This document shows positions 22,609 through 29,759 of a stretch of DNA of 31,396 bases, in pieces (position 1 is the first letter of the stretch; each line of letters begins with the position of its first letter). Location: positions 1 to 31,396 of the forward strand of contig JAMWBY010000004.1 in the NCBI GenBank assembly GCA_023818745.1, given 5' to 3'. Under the pieces are notes generated by a model. That model did not search any database, was not told the origin of the DNA, and worked only from the letters and a program-made list of their open reading frames with translations. Source of the stretch: Candidatus Omnitrophota bacterium (GTDB lineage: Bacteria > Ratteibacteria > UBA8468 > B48-G9 > JAFGKM01). A program made the translations under genes and the position numbers.

Positions 22609-23050
22609 ATGCTCTTAAAATTCTATTTCTTGTTATAAAACCAACAGGTTGATTTTTTTCGTTTACAACAACAATTCTATTTATTTTATTTTTTCTCATC
22701 AAAATAAGTGCTTTCATAACAGAGGCGTCTTCATCAACTTTTATAACATTTTTATTCATAACATCTTCTGCAACAAGTAAAGTGGTAATACACTCTATTG
22801 TAGTAACAATTTCAGAAAAAGCGTCTACAAAAAAAGGAAATTTTTCAAGCAATTCAACATCTTTTTTGGATAAAATTAAATTTTCAAGTATATCTTCAAT
22901 GCTTATTATTCCACATAGAGTATTTTCTTCATCAACAACTGGAATAATATTATAATGAGTATTTGAAAAAATATTTAAGATTTCACTGATGGATGTGCGT
23001 TTGTTAACAACAGGTATATTAACATCCATAAAATCTTTAATTTTTTTCAT
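22598..23050 (-). CDS. Two-CBS-domain protein
   Basis: A 150-aa protein made only of a CBS pair (Bateman module). CBS1 covers about 7-70 (DFMDVNIPVVNKRTSISEIL, IIPVVDEENTLCGIISIEDIL) and CBS2 about 95-150 (DVMNKNVIKVDEDASVMKALILM, RIVVVNEKNQPVGFITRNRIL). Such modules bind adenine nucleotides and often regulate transporters. Here the gene is upstream of and overlaps an ArsB/NhaD-type transporter, so it may act as its energy or ion sensor; this is inferred from position. It has a good Shine-Dalgarno sequence (AAGGAAAA) and a canonical promoter facing away from rpsB. Confidence 0.88.
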   Translation of the reverse strand: MKKIKDFMDVNIPVVNKRTSISEILNIFSNTHYNIIPVVDEENTLCGIISIEDILENLILSKKDVELLEKFPFFVDAFSEIVTTIECITTLLVAEDVMNKNVIKVDEDASVMKALILMRKNKINRIVVVNEKNQPVGFITRNRILRAFGC

Positions 23051-23073
23051 TGTATTTTCCTTTTTTGAATTTT

Positions 23074-23102
23074 AGTATATAATATAAAAAATAAGTTGAC
23101 AA
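23074..23102 (-). promoter_or_regulatory. Promoter of the CBS-transporter pair
   Basis: On the minus strand TTGTCA (23102-23097) and TATACT (23079-23074) are 17 bp apart. The -35 box lies on the same seven bases as the rpsB -35 box (TTGACAA, nearly self-complementary). Confidence 0.7.
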
Positions 23103-23123
23103 TAAAAATTTTTTTATTATAAT
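23096..23123 (+). promoter_or_regulatory. Promoter of rpsB-tsf
   Basis: Perfect TTGACA (23096-23101) and perfect TATAAT (23118-23123) with a 16-bp spacer, followed by a short leader and AAAGGAG ahead of rpsB. It is the strongest-looking promoter in the window, as expected for ribosomal protein and elongation factor genes. Confidence 0.85.
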
Positions 23124-23149
23124 AATTTCTTTAATATAAAAGGAGCAAA

Positions 23150-23890
23150 ATGGAACTATCTGTAAAAGAATTGCTAGAAGCAGGTGTTTATTTTGGACAT
23201 CCTGCAAGACAGTTTGACCCGAGAATTAAACCATATCTTTATGGAAAAAGACAAGGAATTTATATTATTGATATTGAAAAGACATTGGAAAAAATTAAAG
23301 AAAGTGGTGAATTTTTAAAAACAATTGCTTCTAAAAATAAAAAGATTTTATTTGTTGGGACCAAAAAACAGGCACAATCTGTTATAAAAGAAATTGCTGA
23401 AAAATGTAAAATGCCATATGTAAATTATAGATGGATTGGTGGAACTTTAACAAATTTCAAAGAAATAAGAAAAAGAATAGAAAAATTGGACGAAATAGAA
23501 GCACTTGAAAATTCAGGGAGAATAAATCTTTATACAAAAAAGGAAATTCTTCTAATTCAAAAAGAAAAAGAGGAATTAAAAAAGAAATTTGAAGGCATAA
23601 GAGCAATGACTGATTATCCAGGGGCACTTGTTATAGTTGATGTAAAAAGGGAAATAAATGCAATCAAAGAAAGCAAAAAATTAAATATCCCCATTGTAGG
23701 AATAGTGGATACAAATGGAAATCCTGAAAGTGTTGATTATCCTATTCCTGCAAATGACGATGGCTTAAAATCAATACAAACTGTTCTTTCTAAACTTGCT
23801 GAATATATTTTAGAAGGACTTAAAGAATCCGGGTATGTTCCAGAAGTTATTGAAAAAGAAGAAAAACATAATTCTGAAAATAAGGAGTAA
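23150..23890 (+). CDS. rpsB: 30S ribosomal protein S2
   Basis: Small-subunit ribosomal protein, 246 aa, normal length. The N-terminal LLEAGVYFGHPARQFDPRIKPYLYGKRQGIYIIDIEKT, FVGTKKQAQSVIKE, YVNYRWIGGTLTNFKEI and IVGIVDTNGNPESVDYPIPANDDGLKSI are unmistakable. A Shine-Dalgarno sequence AAAGGAG precedes the ATG. It is followed 3 bp later by tsf, the conserved bacterial order. Confidence 0.98.
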   Translation: MELSVKELLEAGVYFGHPARQFDPRIKPYLYGKRQGIYIIDIEKTLEKIKESGEFLKTIASKNKKILFVGTKKQAQSVIKEIAEKCKMPYVNYRWIGGTLTNFKEIRKRIEKLDEIEALENSGRINLYTKKEILLIQKEKEELKKKFEGIRAMTDYPGALVIVDVKREINAIKESKKLNIPIVGIVDTNGNPESVDYPIPANDDGLKSIQTVLSKLAEYILEGLKESGYVPEVIEKEEKHNSENKE

Positions 23891-23893
23891 AAA

Positions 23894-24481
23894 ATGGGCA
23901 TTGATACATCAAAAATTAAAGAGTTAAGAGAGAAAACCGGTTTAAGTGTTATGGAATGTAAAAATGCACTCCAAGAAGCAAATGGAAGCATTGAGAAAGC
24001 AATTGAAATTCTTAAAAAAAGAGGACTTGAAATTTCTGAAAAAAATGTAGAAAAAGAAGTAAAAGAAGGTTTGATCGGTTCATATGTCCATACAAATGGA
24101 AAAATTGGTGTTTTAATAGAAGTAAATTGCGAAACTGATTTTGTTGCAAAAAATTCTGAGTTTTTAGAACTTGTAAAAAATTTAACATTGCAGATTGCCG
24201 CAATGAAACCTAAATGGGTAGATATAGCATCAATTCCAGAAGAAATTTTAAAAGAAAAAACAAATGAAATAAAAGAACAATTTAAAGATAAACCACAAAA
24301 TATTCTTGATAAGATAGTTGAAGACAAATTAAATGATTTTTATAAAGAGAATGTTTTGTTGAAGCAAACTTTTATTAAAAATGAAGAGATGACAATAGAA
24401 GAATATATAAAATTAAAAATAGCGAAACTTGGTGAAAATATAAAAATAAAAAGATTTGTAAGATTTGAAGTTGGAGAGTAA
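23894..24481 (+). CDS. tsf: Elongation factor Ts
   Basis: Nucleotide-exchange factor for EF-Tu. At 195 aa it is the short form (about 200 aa) known from several deep-branching bacteria, lacking part of the C-terminal dimerisation domain of the 280-aa proteobacterial form. The UBA-like N-terminus ELREKTGLSVMECKNALQEANGSIEKAIEIL and the EF-Tu contact NCETDFVAKNSEF are intact. AAGGAG precedes the start. It is co-transcribed with rpsB and followed after 26 bp by a small membrane protein gene. Confidence 0.96.
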   Translation: MGIDTSKIKELREKTGLSVMECKNALQEANGSIEKAIEILKKRGLEISEKNVEKEVKEGLIGSYVHTNGKIGVLIEVNCETDFVAKNSEFLELVKNLTLQIAAMKPKWVDIASIPEEILKEKTNEIKEQFKDKPQNILDKIVEDKLNDFYKENVLLKQTFIKNEEMTIEEYIKLKIAKLGENIKIKRFVRFEVGE

Positions 24482-24507
24482 AATATAAAAAATAAGAGGA
24501 GGTAGAT

Positions 24508-24786
24508 ATGGAATTTGAAGTAGGATATATGCTGTCTCTTATAATAGTAGGGATTAGCTTCTTGGGATTTTTTCTTTCAATGATGATTGATGAAGTGAAT
24601 AGAAAAAAGGCGATAGTAATTTTTATTTTGTCTTTAATCATTTTTGGTCTTGGAGTTTACTACTATTATGTTGTTGGATTATGGCAAAGAGAAGCAGGTG
24701 GACCTTCGGTGAATAAACTAAACTATTATTTATACTTATATAGACCAGTACCGTCAGCGCCATCTATACCTTTTCCAATGGAATAA
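24508..24786 (+). CDS. Small two-TM membrane protein of unknown function
   Basis: A 92-aa protein not matched to any family I know. Two hydrophobic helices (about 7-26 and 35-57) flank a short loop DEVNRKK. The C-terminal 30 residues are rich in Pro, Tyr and Ser (GGPSVNKLNYYLYLYRPVPS...). The helix ends and loop charge suggest both termini are on the same side, opposite to the basic loop. A very strong Shine-Dalgarno sequence GAGGAGGT lies 5-6 nt before the ATG, so it is translated well. It is 26 bp behind tsf and is linked to the DUF3857 gene by overlapping stop/start codons, so it may form an envelope unit with that secreted protein. Confidence 0.75.
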   Translation: MEFEVGYMLSLIIVGISFLGFFLSMMIDEVNRKKAIVIFILSLIIFGLGVYYYYVVGLWQREAGGPSVNKLNYYLYLYRPVPSAPSIPFPME

Positions 24787-24818
24787 TGAATTTTAAATGA
24801 AAAATTTTAAATGAAAAA
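24786..24818 (+). repeat. Tandem 14-bp repeat creating chained mini-ORFs
   Basis: Bases 24791-24804 and 24805-24818 are identical (TTTTAAATGAAAAA). The stop of the small membrane protein overlaps an ATG (24786) reading MNFK-stop, whose TGA overlaps an ATG (24797) reading MKNFK-stop, whose TGA overlaps the ATG (24811) of the next gene. No Shine-Dalgarno sequence precedes 24811. Confidence 0.85.
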
Positions 24819-26670
24819 TTTTATTAGAATTTTTTTCTTATCTTTTTTATTTATCTTTTTTATCTTTATTTGTTTTGCTCAAGAAAATAAAGAAACAGTT
24901 TATCTTATTGATTTTGCAGAAGTAAAGGTTTTTCCAAATTACACAAAAGAAACATTTATACATCAAAAAATTAAAATTGAAAGTGAAAAAGGGAAAAAAT
25001 TATCTCATCTTCAAATACCCTATGATTCTGAAAGAGAAAAAGTTAAGTTTATAGAAGGTTATACTCTACTTCCGAACGGTAAAAAAATCAATATAACTTC
25101 AAAGGATATAAAAATTGTTACTCCTGCTGAATTTACAGAATATACTTCTCTTTACCCGGGTTATAAAGTTATGAGTATAAATTTCTCAGGCGTTGAAATT
25201 GGTAGCATTATTGAATACAAATATAAAATCTTCTCCTATAAACCTCTTATTGAAAATCATTTTTGGGATGGTTTTTACTTTCAATCAACAGAACCATTTA
25301 TTCTTTCAAGATATGAATTAACAGTTCCAAAAAAATTAAAAATTAAAATATATCAAAAAGATATTGAATTACTAGAAAAAAAAGAAAAAGCAGGATTTAT
25401 TACCTATGTCTGGGAAAAGAGAAATGTTCCAGCAATTATTGAAGAAATTTTAATGCCACCTTTAAAAGAAATTGTTCCAAAAGTTTATGTTTCAACTTTT
25501 CAATCCTGGGAGGAAATTGGAAAATGGTTTTACGAAATTGCGAAAGATGAAAAAAGTAAGGATGATACCGTTAGTAAACTTGTAGAACAACTCATAAAAG
25601 ATAAAAAAACAGAAGAGGAAAAAATTGTAACCTTATACAATTATGTCTGTGGAAACATAAGATATGTAGGACTTGAAATTGGAATTCATGGATATAAACC
25701 TCATTCACCTGAGGAAGTTCTAAAAGCAAAATATGGAGATTGTAAGGATAAAGCAAATTTATTAAAAAAAATGCTTGAAGTTGCTGGAATTAAGTCATAT
25801 CTTGCTCTTGTAAATACTGATTCAAAAATAGAAAAAGAAATACCTTTCCCTGGGCAATTCAACCATGCAATACTTGCTATTCAACGAGAAAATTCTTATA
25901 TTTTTCTTGACCCAACAACAGAAGTTATGAAATACCCTGAAATTCCTCCTTATGAACAAGGCAAATTTTCTCTTGTATGTGGAGAAAAAGCAGAACTTAT
26001 TGAAATACCTGTATCTCCATCTGAAAGAAATGTAAAAAGAAGGAGTATTTTAGCAAGTATAGATGAAAATGGAAATTTAAAAGGCGAAGTTGAACTTATT
26101 CCTACAGGTATTTTTGAAGCAAGTTTAAGAAATTCTTTAAGATATCTAAAGCAAATAGAAAGAGAAAGGAGTTTAGCAAGAGATTTAAATTCATCACTCC
26201 CAGGAACAAAACTTTTATCTCTTGAAATATCAGGTATTGATTCCCTTGAAGAACAATTAATTGAAAGATATAAATTTTTCACCTCTGGATATGGTATAAA
26301 ACTTACTAATAAACTCATTTTTCAACCTGTTATTATAGACAAACTAACTGACCTTTCAATCGTTTCTCTTGAAGAGAGGAAATATCCTTTAAGATTGGGA
26401 ATAATTTATATAAAACAGGAAATAATTGATTATAAATTACCGGAAAATTTTGAAATAGAGGCAATTCCAGATTCAGTAAAAATAGAAGAATACTTTGGGA
26501 AATTTGTCCTGAATATAAAAAAGATAGATAATGTCTTAAAAGTTGAAAGAATTTTAGAAATAAACAAAATGGAAATAATGCCAGATGAATATAAAAAGTT
26601 TAAAGAGTTTTATAAACGGATAGCATTTTACGATAGATTGCCTGTAATTTTAAACATAAAGGGAAATTAA
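24811..26670 (+). CDS. Exported DUF3857 / transglutaminase-like protein
   Basis: A 619-aa secreted protein. A signal peptide (about 1-23, ending near CFAQE) leads into a DUF3857 domain (about 30-215) and a transglutaminase-like cysteine-peptidase core (about 225-380). The catalytic triad is complete: Cys311 in YGDCKDKANLL, His352 in FNHAIL, Asp367 in LDPTTE. The C-terminal part (about 390-619) is beta-rich, like the DUF3858 region of relatives. This architecture is common in Bacteroidota and candidate phyla; the substrates are unknown but a role in peptide or crosslink processing in the envelope is likely. Translation probably depends on reinitiation after the upstream small protein gene. Confidence 0.85.
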   Translation: MKNFIRIFFLSFLFIFFIFICFAQENKETVYLIDFAEVKVFPNYTKETFIHQKIKIESEKGKKLSHLQIPYDSEREKVKFIEGYTLLPNGKKINITSKDIKIVTPAEFTEYTSLYPGYKVMSINFSGVEIGSIIEYKYKIFSYKPLIENHFWDGFYFQSTEPFILSRYELTVPKKLKIKIYQKDIELLEKKEKAGFITYVWEKRNVPAIIEEILMPPLKEIVPKVYVSTFQSWEEIGKWFYEIAKDEKSKDDTVSKLVEQLIKDKKTEEEKIVTLYNYVCGNIRYVGLEIGIHGYKPHSPEEVLKAKYGDCKDKANLLKKMLEVAGIKSYLALVNTDSKIEKEIPFPGQFNHAILAIQRENSYIFLDPTTEVMKYPEIPPYEQGKFSLVCGEKAELIEIPVSPSERNVKRRSILASIDENGNLKGEVELIPTGIFEASLRNSLRYLKQIERERSLARDLNSSLPGTKLLSLEISGIDSLEEQLIERYKFFTSGYGIKLTNKLIFQPVIIDKLTDLSIVSLEERKYPLRLGIIYIKQEIIDYKLPENFEIEAIPDSVKIEEYFGKFVLNIKKIDNVLKVERILEINKMEIMPDEYKKFKEFYKRIAFYDRLPVILNIKGN

Positions 26671-26677
26671 TTTTATT

Positions 26678-26941
26678 CTAAATTTTTAGTTTTTTGGAAG
26701 GTTTAAAAATTAATTTTAATCTTTCAGGAATAATAACCTCTTGGCCTGTTTTAGGATTTCTTGCTTTTTTTGACTTTACTTTCTTAAAATAAAAAACTCC
26801 AAAATCTCTCAATTCTATTCTTTCTTTATTTTCAAAACATGAAATCAAAACATTTAGAAATTCATCAACAACTTTTTTAACAATTATTTTATTTAAACCA
26901 GTATTTTCTACTATTTTCTCAACTATTTCTTTTTTTATCAT
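26678..26941 (-). CDS. hup: HU/IHF-family DNA-binding protein
   Basis: An 87-aa nucleoid protein, dimeric by family. The helical N-terminus MIKKEIVEKIVENTGLNKIIVKKVVDEFLNVL leads to LRDFGVFYFKKVKSKKARNPKTGQEVIIPERLKLIFKPSKKLK; the RNPKTGQ...IP arm with the intercalating Pro is intact. It cannot be split into HU or IHF from sequence alone. AAAGGGAAA precedes the ATG. It begins 19 bp after the 3' end of tRNA-Leu on the same strand, so it probably rides on the tRNA transcript. It converges with the DUF3857 gene 7 bp away. Confidence 0.94.
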   Translation of the reverse strand: MIKKEIVEKIVENTGLNKIIVKKVVDEFLNVLISCFENKERIELRDFGVFYFKKVKSKKARNPKTGQEVIIPERLKLIFKPSKKLKI

Positions 26942-26960
26942 TTTCCCTTTATGAAAACTT

Positions 26961-27047
26961 TGCCGGAGGAGGGAGTTGAACCCTCACGGAGTTTTAATCT
27001 CCACCGGATTTTGAGTCCGGCGCGTCTTCCAATTCCACCACTCCGGC
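26961..27047 (-). tRNA. tRNA-Leu (anticodon CAA)
   Basis: Class II tRNA of 87 nt on the minus strand. The acceptor GCCGGAG pairs with CTCCGGC, and the discriminator A is at 26961. The anticodon stem CCGGA/TCCGG encloses CTCAAAA, with CAA at 27013-27011. A long variable arm GGAG...CTCC and T stem GAGGG/CCCTC with loop TTCAACT are present. CCA is not encoded. Confidence 0.95.
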
Positions 27048-27099
27048 TCTCTCCCAATGTTCAATTTTGATGATAAAATTTTGCTTTTATATTAAAATA

Positions 27100-27128
27100 A
27101 TTATACCACAATTTAAGTACTTACAAAA
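27100..27128 (-). promoter_or_regulatory. Promoter of tRNA-Leu-hup
   Basis: On the minus strand an extended -10 TG-G-TATAAT has its hexamer at 27105-27100. TTTTGT at about 27128-27123 is a weak -35 with a 17-bp spacer. Transcription would start about 45 nt before the tRNA. The region 27048-27177 otherwise holds only this and the divergent thrC promoter. Confidence 0.55.
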
Positions 27129-27166
27129 TAATAAAAATTGACTCTAAAAAAAAGAAAAGGTAAGAT

Positions 27167-27172
27167 TATAAT
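27167..27172 (+). promoter_or_regulatory. -10 box of a probable leaderless promoter (thrC)
   Basis: A perfect TATAAT ends 5 nt before the ATG at 27178. TTGACT at 27138-27143 is 23 bp upstream, too far for a normal -35. AAAAGG lies too far upstream of the ATG to serve as a ribosome-binding site. Confidence 0.55.
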
Positions 27173-27177
27173 TCAAA

Positions 27178-28539
27178 ATGGAAAAGATTTTATACAGAAG
27201 TACAAATAAAAAATCACCTATTGTTGATTTTAAACAGGCGGTTTTAAAAGGACAAGCTCCTGATTATGGACTCTATATGCCGCTAGAAATACCTTCTTTT
27301 AAAAAAGATGAAATTCTTTTATTAAAAAATAAAGAATATTATCAAATTGCTTTTGCAGTTCTCTCTAAATTTATTGGCACCGAAATACCTTCTAAAAAAC
27401 TTCTTGAAATAGTAAGGAATGCTTATAATTTTGAAATCCCTCTAAAAAAAATAGATGAAAATTTATATATTCTATATCTTGATAAAGGACCAACATATTC
27501 ATTTAAAGATTTTGCAGCAAGATTTATGGCTGAAATTATGGAATATTATGCTAAAAAAGAAAATATAAATTTAACAATTCTTGTTGCAACTTCTGGAGAT
27601 ACAGGTGGAGCAATAGCAAATGCTTTTTATGAAAAAGAAAATATAAAAGTGGCTATTCTTTTCCCAAAGGATGAAATTACAGAGATTCAAAGGAAACAGA
27701 TGACAACACTTGGCAAAAATATAATACCTATTGGTTTAAAAGGAAAGTTTGATAGTTGCCAGAATTTAGTAAAAATTGCATTTAATGACGGAGATTTAAA
27801 AAACTTAAATTTAACCTCTGCAAATTCAATAAATATTTCAAGATTATTACCTCAAAGTGTTTATTATTTTTATGCTTATGTACAGTTAAATTACGAAAAA
27901 ATTAATTTTTCTGTCCCTTCTGGTAATTTTGGGAATTTAATGGGTGGAGTTATAGCAAAAAAAATGGGATTACCTATTAAAAAGTTTATAGTTGCTGTTA
28001 ATGAAAACGACGAATTCCCAAATTTTTTAAAAACTGGAGAATATAAACCTATAATTCCATCAAAAAAATGTAGTTCAAATGCAATGAATGTTGGGCATCC
28101 AAGTAATCTAGCAAGATTAATTGATTTATATGGCGGTTGGATTTTTGATGAAAGGGATTCTTTAGGAAAAGTTAAAAAATATGGTATTCTTAAAGTAAAA
28201 CCTGATATGGAAAAACTAAGAAATGATTTTGTCTCATTTTCAATAACTGATGAGGAAGTGGAAGAAACAATTAAAAAATATTATGAAAAATATAGAATAA
28301 TACTTGACCCTCATGGTGCTGTTGGAGTTTCTGCATATGAAAAATCAAATATAAAAGAACCTGTAATTTCACTTGAAACAGCACATCCAGGTAAATTCCC
28401 TGAAGTAATTAAAAAAATACTTGGCTTTGAACCAGAAATTCCAGAGAAATTGAAGAATTTAATTTTGAAAGATGAAAAATATATAGTATTAGAAAATGAT
28501 TATAAAGAGTTCAAAAATTTTTTAATGGAGTTAAAATGA
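27178..28539 (+). CDS. thrC: Threonine synthase
   Basis: PLP enzyme that converts O-phosphohomoserine to threonine and phosphate. At 453 aa it is of the long type. The PLP Lys is K110 in GPTYSFKDFAARFMAE; ATSGDTGGAIANAF is the phosphate/substrate loop, and SANSINISRLLPQSVYY and VPSGNFGNLMGG are further family motifs. Also typical are NAMNVGHPSNLARL and LETAHPGKFPEVI near the end. The start has no Shine-Dalgarno sequence and a -10 box 5 nt upstream. Its stop codon overlaps the start of the PGM-like gene (ATGA), which makes that gene the probable source of its substrate. Confidence 0.95.
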   Translation: MEKILYRSTNKKSPIVDFKQAVLKGQAPDYGLYMPLEIPSFKKDEILLLKNKEYYQIAFAVLSKFIGTEIPSKKLLEIVRNAYNFEIPLKKIDENLYILYLDKGPTYSFKDFAARFMAEIMEYYAKKENINLTILVATSGDTGGAIANAFYEKENIKVAILFPKDEITEIQRKQMTTLGKNIIPIGLKGKFDSCQNLVKIAFNDGDLKNLNLTSANSINISRLLPQSVYYFYAYVQLNYEKINFSVPSGNFGNLMGGVIAKKMGLPIKKFIVAVNENDEFPNFLKTGEYKPIIPSKKCSSNAMNVGHPSNLARLIDLYGGWIFDERDSLGKVKKYGILKVKPDMEKLRNDFVSFSITDEEVEETIKKYYEKYRIILDPHGAVGVSAYEKSNIKEPVISLETAHPGKFPEVIKKILGFEPEIPEKLKNLILKDEKYIVLENDYKEFKNFLMELK

Positions 28540-29744
28540 AATACATAATTATGATAATGGATGGGGCGGCTGATTTACCAATAGAAAAATTAAATAATAA
28601 AACACCTTTGCAAATAGCAGAAATACCAAATATTAATAAACTCACAAAAATAGGATGCACTGGAATGCTAAAAACAATACCTGATAATTTTATTTCTGAT
28701 TCAGGTGTTGCTAATTTATCCATTCTTGGTTATGATCCTAAAAATGTTTATACAGGAAGAGGTGTTCTTGAAGCTTATGCAAATGGTATAGAACTACAAG
28801 AAGACGAAATTGCTTTTAGATGTAATTTGATATGTGTTGAAAATGGAAAAATTAAAAGTTATTCTGCTGGTTATATTTCAAACCAAGAGGCAAAAGAATT
28901 GATAAATTTCTTAAATGAAACCCTTGGAAATAAAGAAGTAAAATTTTATCCGGGATTGGGATTTAAAAATATTTTAATTTTGAAAGGTCCCTTTTCAGAA
29001 GAAATAATTTGCTATCCTCCACATGATTATTCTGGTTATGAAATAAAAAAAATAATGATAAAAGGTAAAACCGAAGAAGGCAAAAAAACAGCAGAATTTC
29101 TGAATAATTTAATAATTAAATCTAATAAATATCTTGAAAAACATTTAATAAATTTGAAGAGAGAAAAAGAAGGGAAAGAAAAAGCAAATTATATATGGCC
29201 ATGGTCTCCTGGAAGAAAACCCAAACTTGAAAAATTTTATGACAAATTTAAAATTAAAGGTGCTGTGATTTCAGCAGTAGATTTAATTAAAGGAATAGGT
29301 AAGATGATTGGTTTTGAAATAATAAATGTTCCGGGAGCGACTGGACTTTGGAATACAAACTATGAAGGAAAAGCAAAATATGCGGTTGATGCTTTAAAAA
29401 ATTTTGATTTTGTTTATGTTCATGTTGAAGGAATTGATGAAGCAAGTCATGATGGAAATCTTGAATTAAAAATAAAGTGTATTGAAGATTTTGATAAAAA
29501 ATTGGTAAAAAATATAGTTGAAAATGTTGACCTTAAAACAACAAATATAGCCATTCTTCCAGACCACTATACACCTGTTGAGTTAAAATCACATAAGCCA
29601 GGATATGTCCCTTTTTTAATCTATTCGCCTTTAATTCAGCCAGATAAAGTAGAAAAATTTAATGAAGAAAGTTGTAAAAATGGGAAATTTGGTTATTTAG
29701 AGAAAGACCAATTTATTAAAATTTTTACTGGTTTTGGTGTATAA
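28536..29744 (+). CDS. apgM-family protein, probable homoserine kinase
   Basis: A 402-aa alkaline-phosphatase-superfamily protein, second COG3635 paralog in the window. Metal and phospho-acceptor sites are kept: D9 in MIMDGAAD, S56 in SDSGVANLSILGYDP, HVEGIDEASHDG and LPDHYTPVELKSHKPGYVP. IWPWSPGRKP, AVISAVDLIKGIG and VPGATGLWNTNYEGKA belong to the subgroup catalogued as proposed homoserine kinase (TIGR02535), which replaces the GHMP-type ThrB in several anaerobes. Here it overlaps thrC by 4 nt and no classical thrB is present in the window, so homoserine phosphorylation is the likely job. The alternative is a second phosphoglycerate mutase. The overall charge and codon use match the neighbours. 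Confidence 0.8.
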   Translation: MKYIIMIMDGAADLPIEKLNNKTPLQIAEIPNINKLTKIGCTGMLKTIPDNFISDSGVANLSILGYDPKNVYTGRGVLEAYANGIELQEDEIAFRCNLICVENGKIKSYSAGYISNQEAKELINFLNETLGNKEVKFYPGLGFKNILILKGPFSEEIICYPPHDYSGYEIKKIMIKGKTEEGKKTAEFLNNLIIKSNKYLEKHLINLKREKEGKEKANYIWPWSPGRKPKLEKFYDKFKIKGAVISAVDLIKGIGKMIGFEIINVPGATGLWNTNYEGKAKYAVDALKNFDFVYVHVEGIDEASHDGNLELKIKCIEDFDKKLVKNIVENVDLKTTNIAILPDHYTPVELKSHKPGYVPFLIYSPLIQPDKVEKFNEESCKNGKFGYLEKDQFIKIFTGFGV

Positions 29745-29745
29745 T
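29740..29745 (+). promoter_or_regulatory. Possible internal -10 box for the trk genes
   Basis: A perfect TATAAT overlaps the stop codon of the homoserine-kinase-like gene, 14 nt before the trkA ATG, with GAGGTC between. The -35 region is poor, so this may be incidental. Confidence 0.3.
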
Positions 29746-29759
29746 ATAAAGAGGTCAAA

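Noticed and set aside
27138..27172. TTGACT plus TATAAT as a normal thrC promoter
   Set aside because: The spacing is 23 bp, too long for the usual 16-18 bp; only the -10 box is retained.
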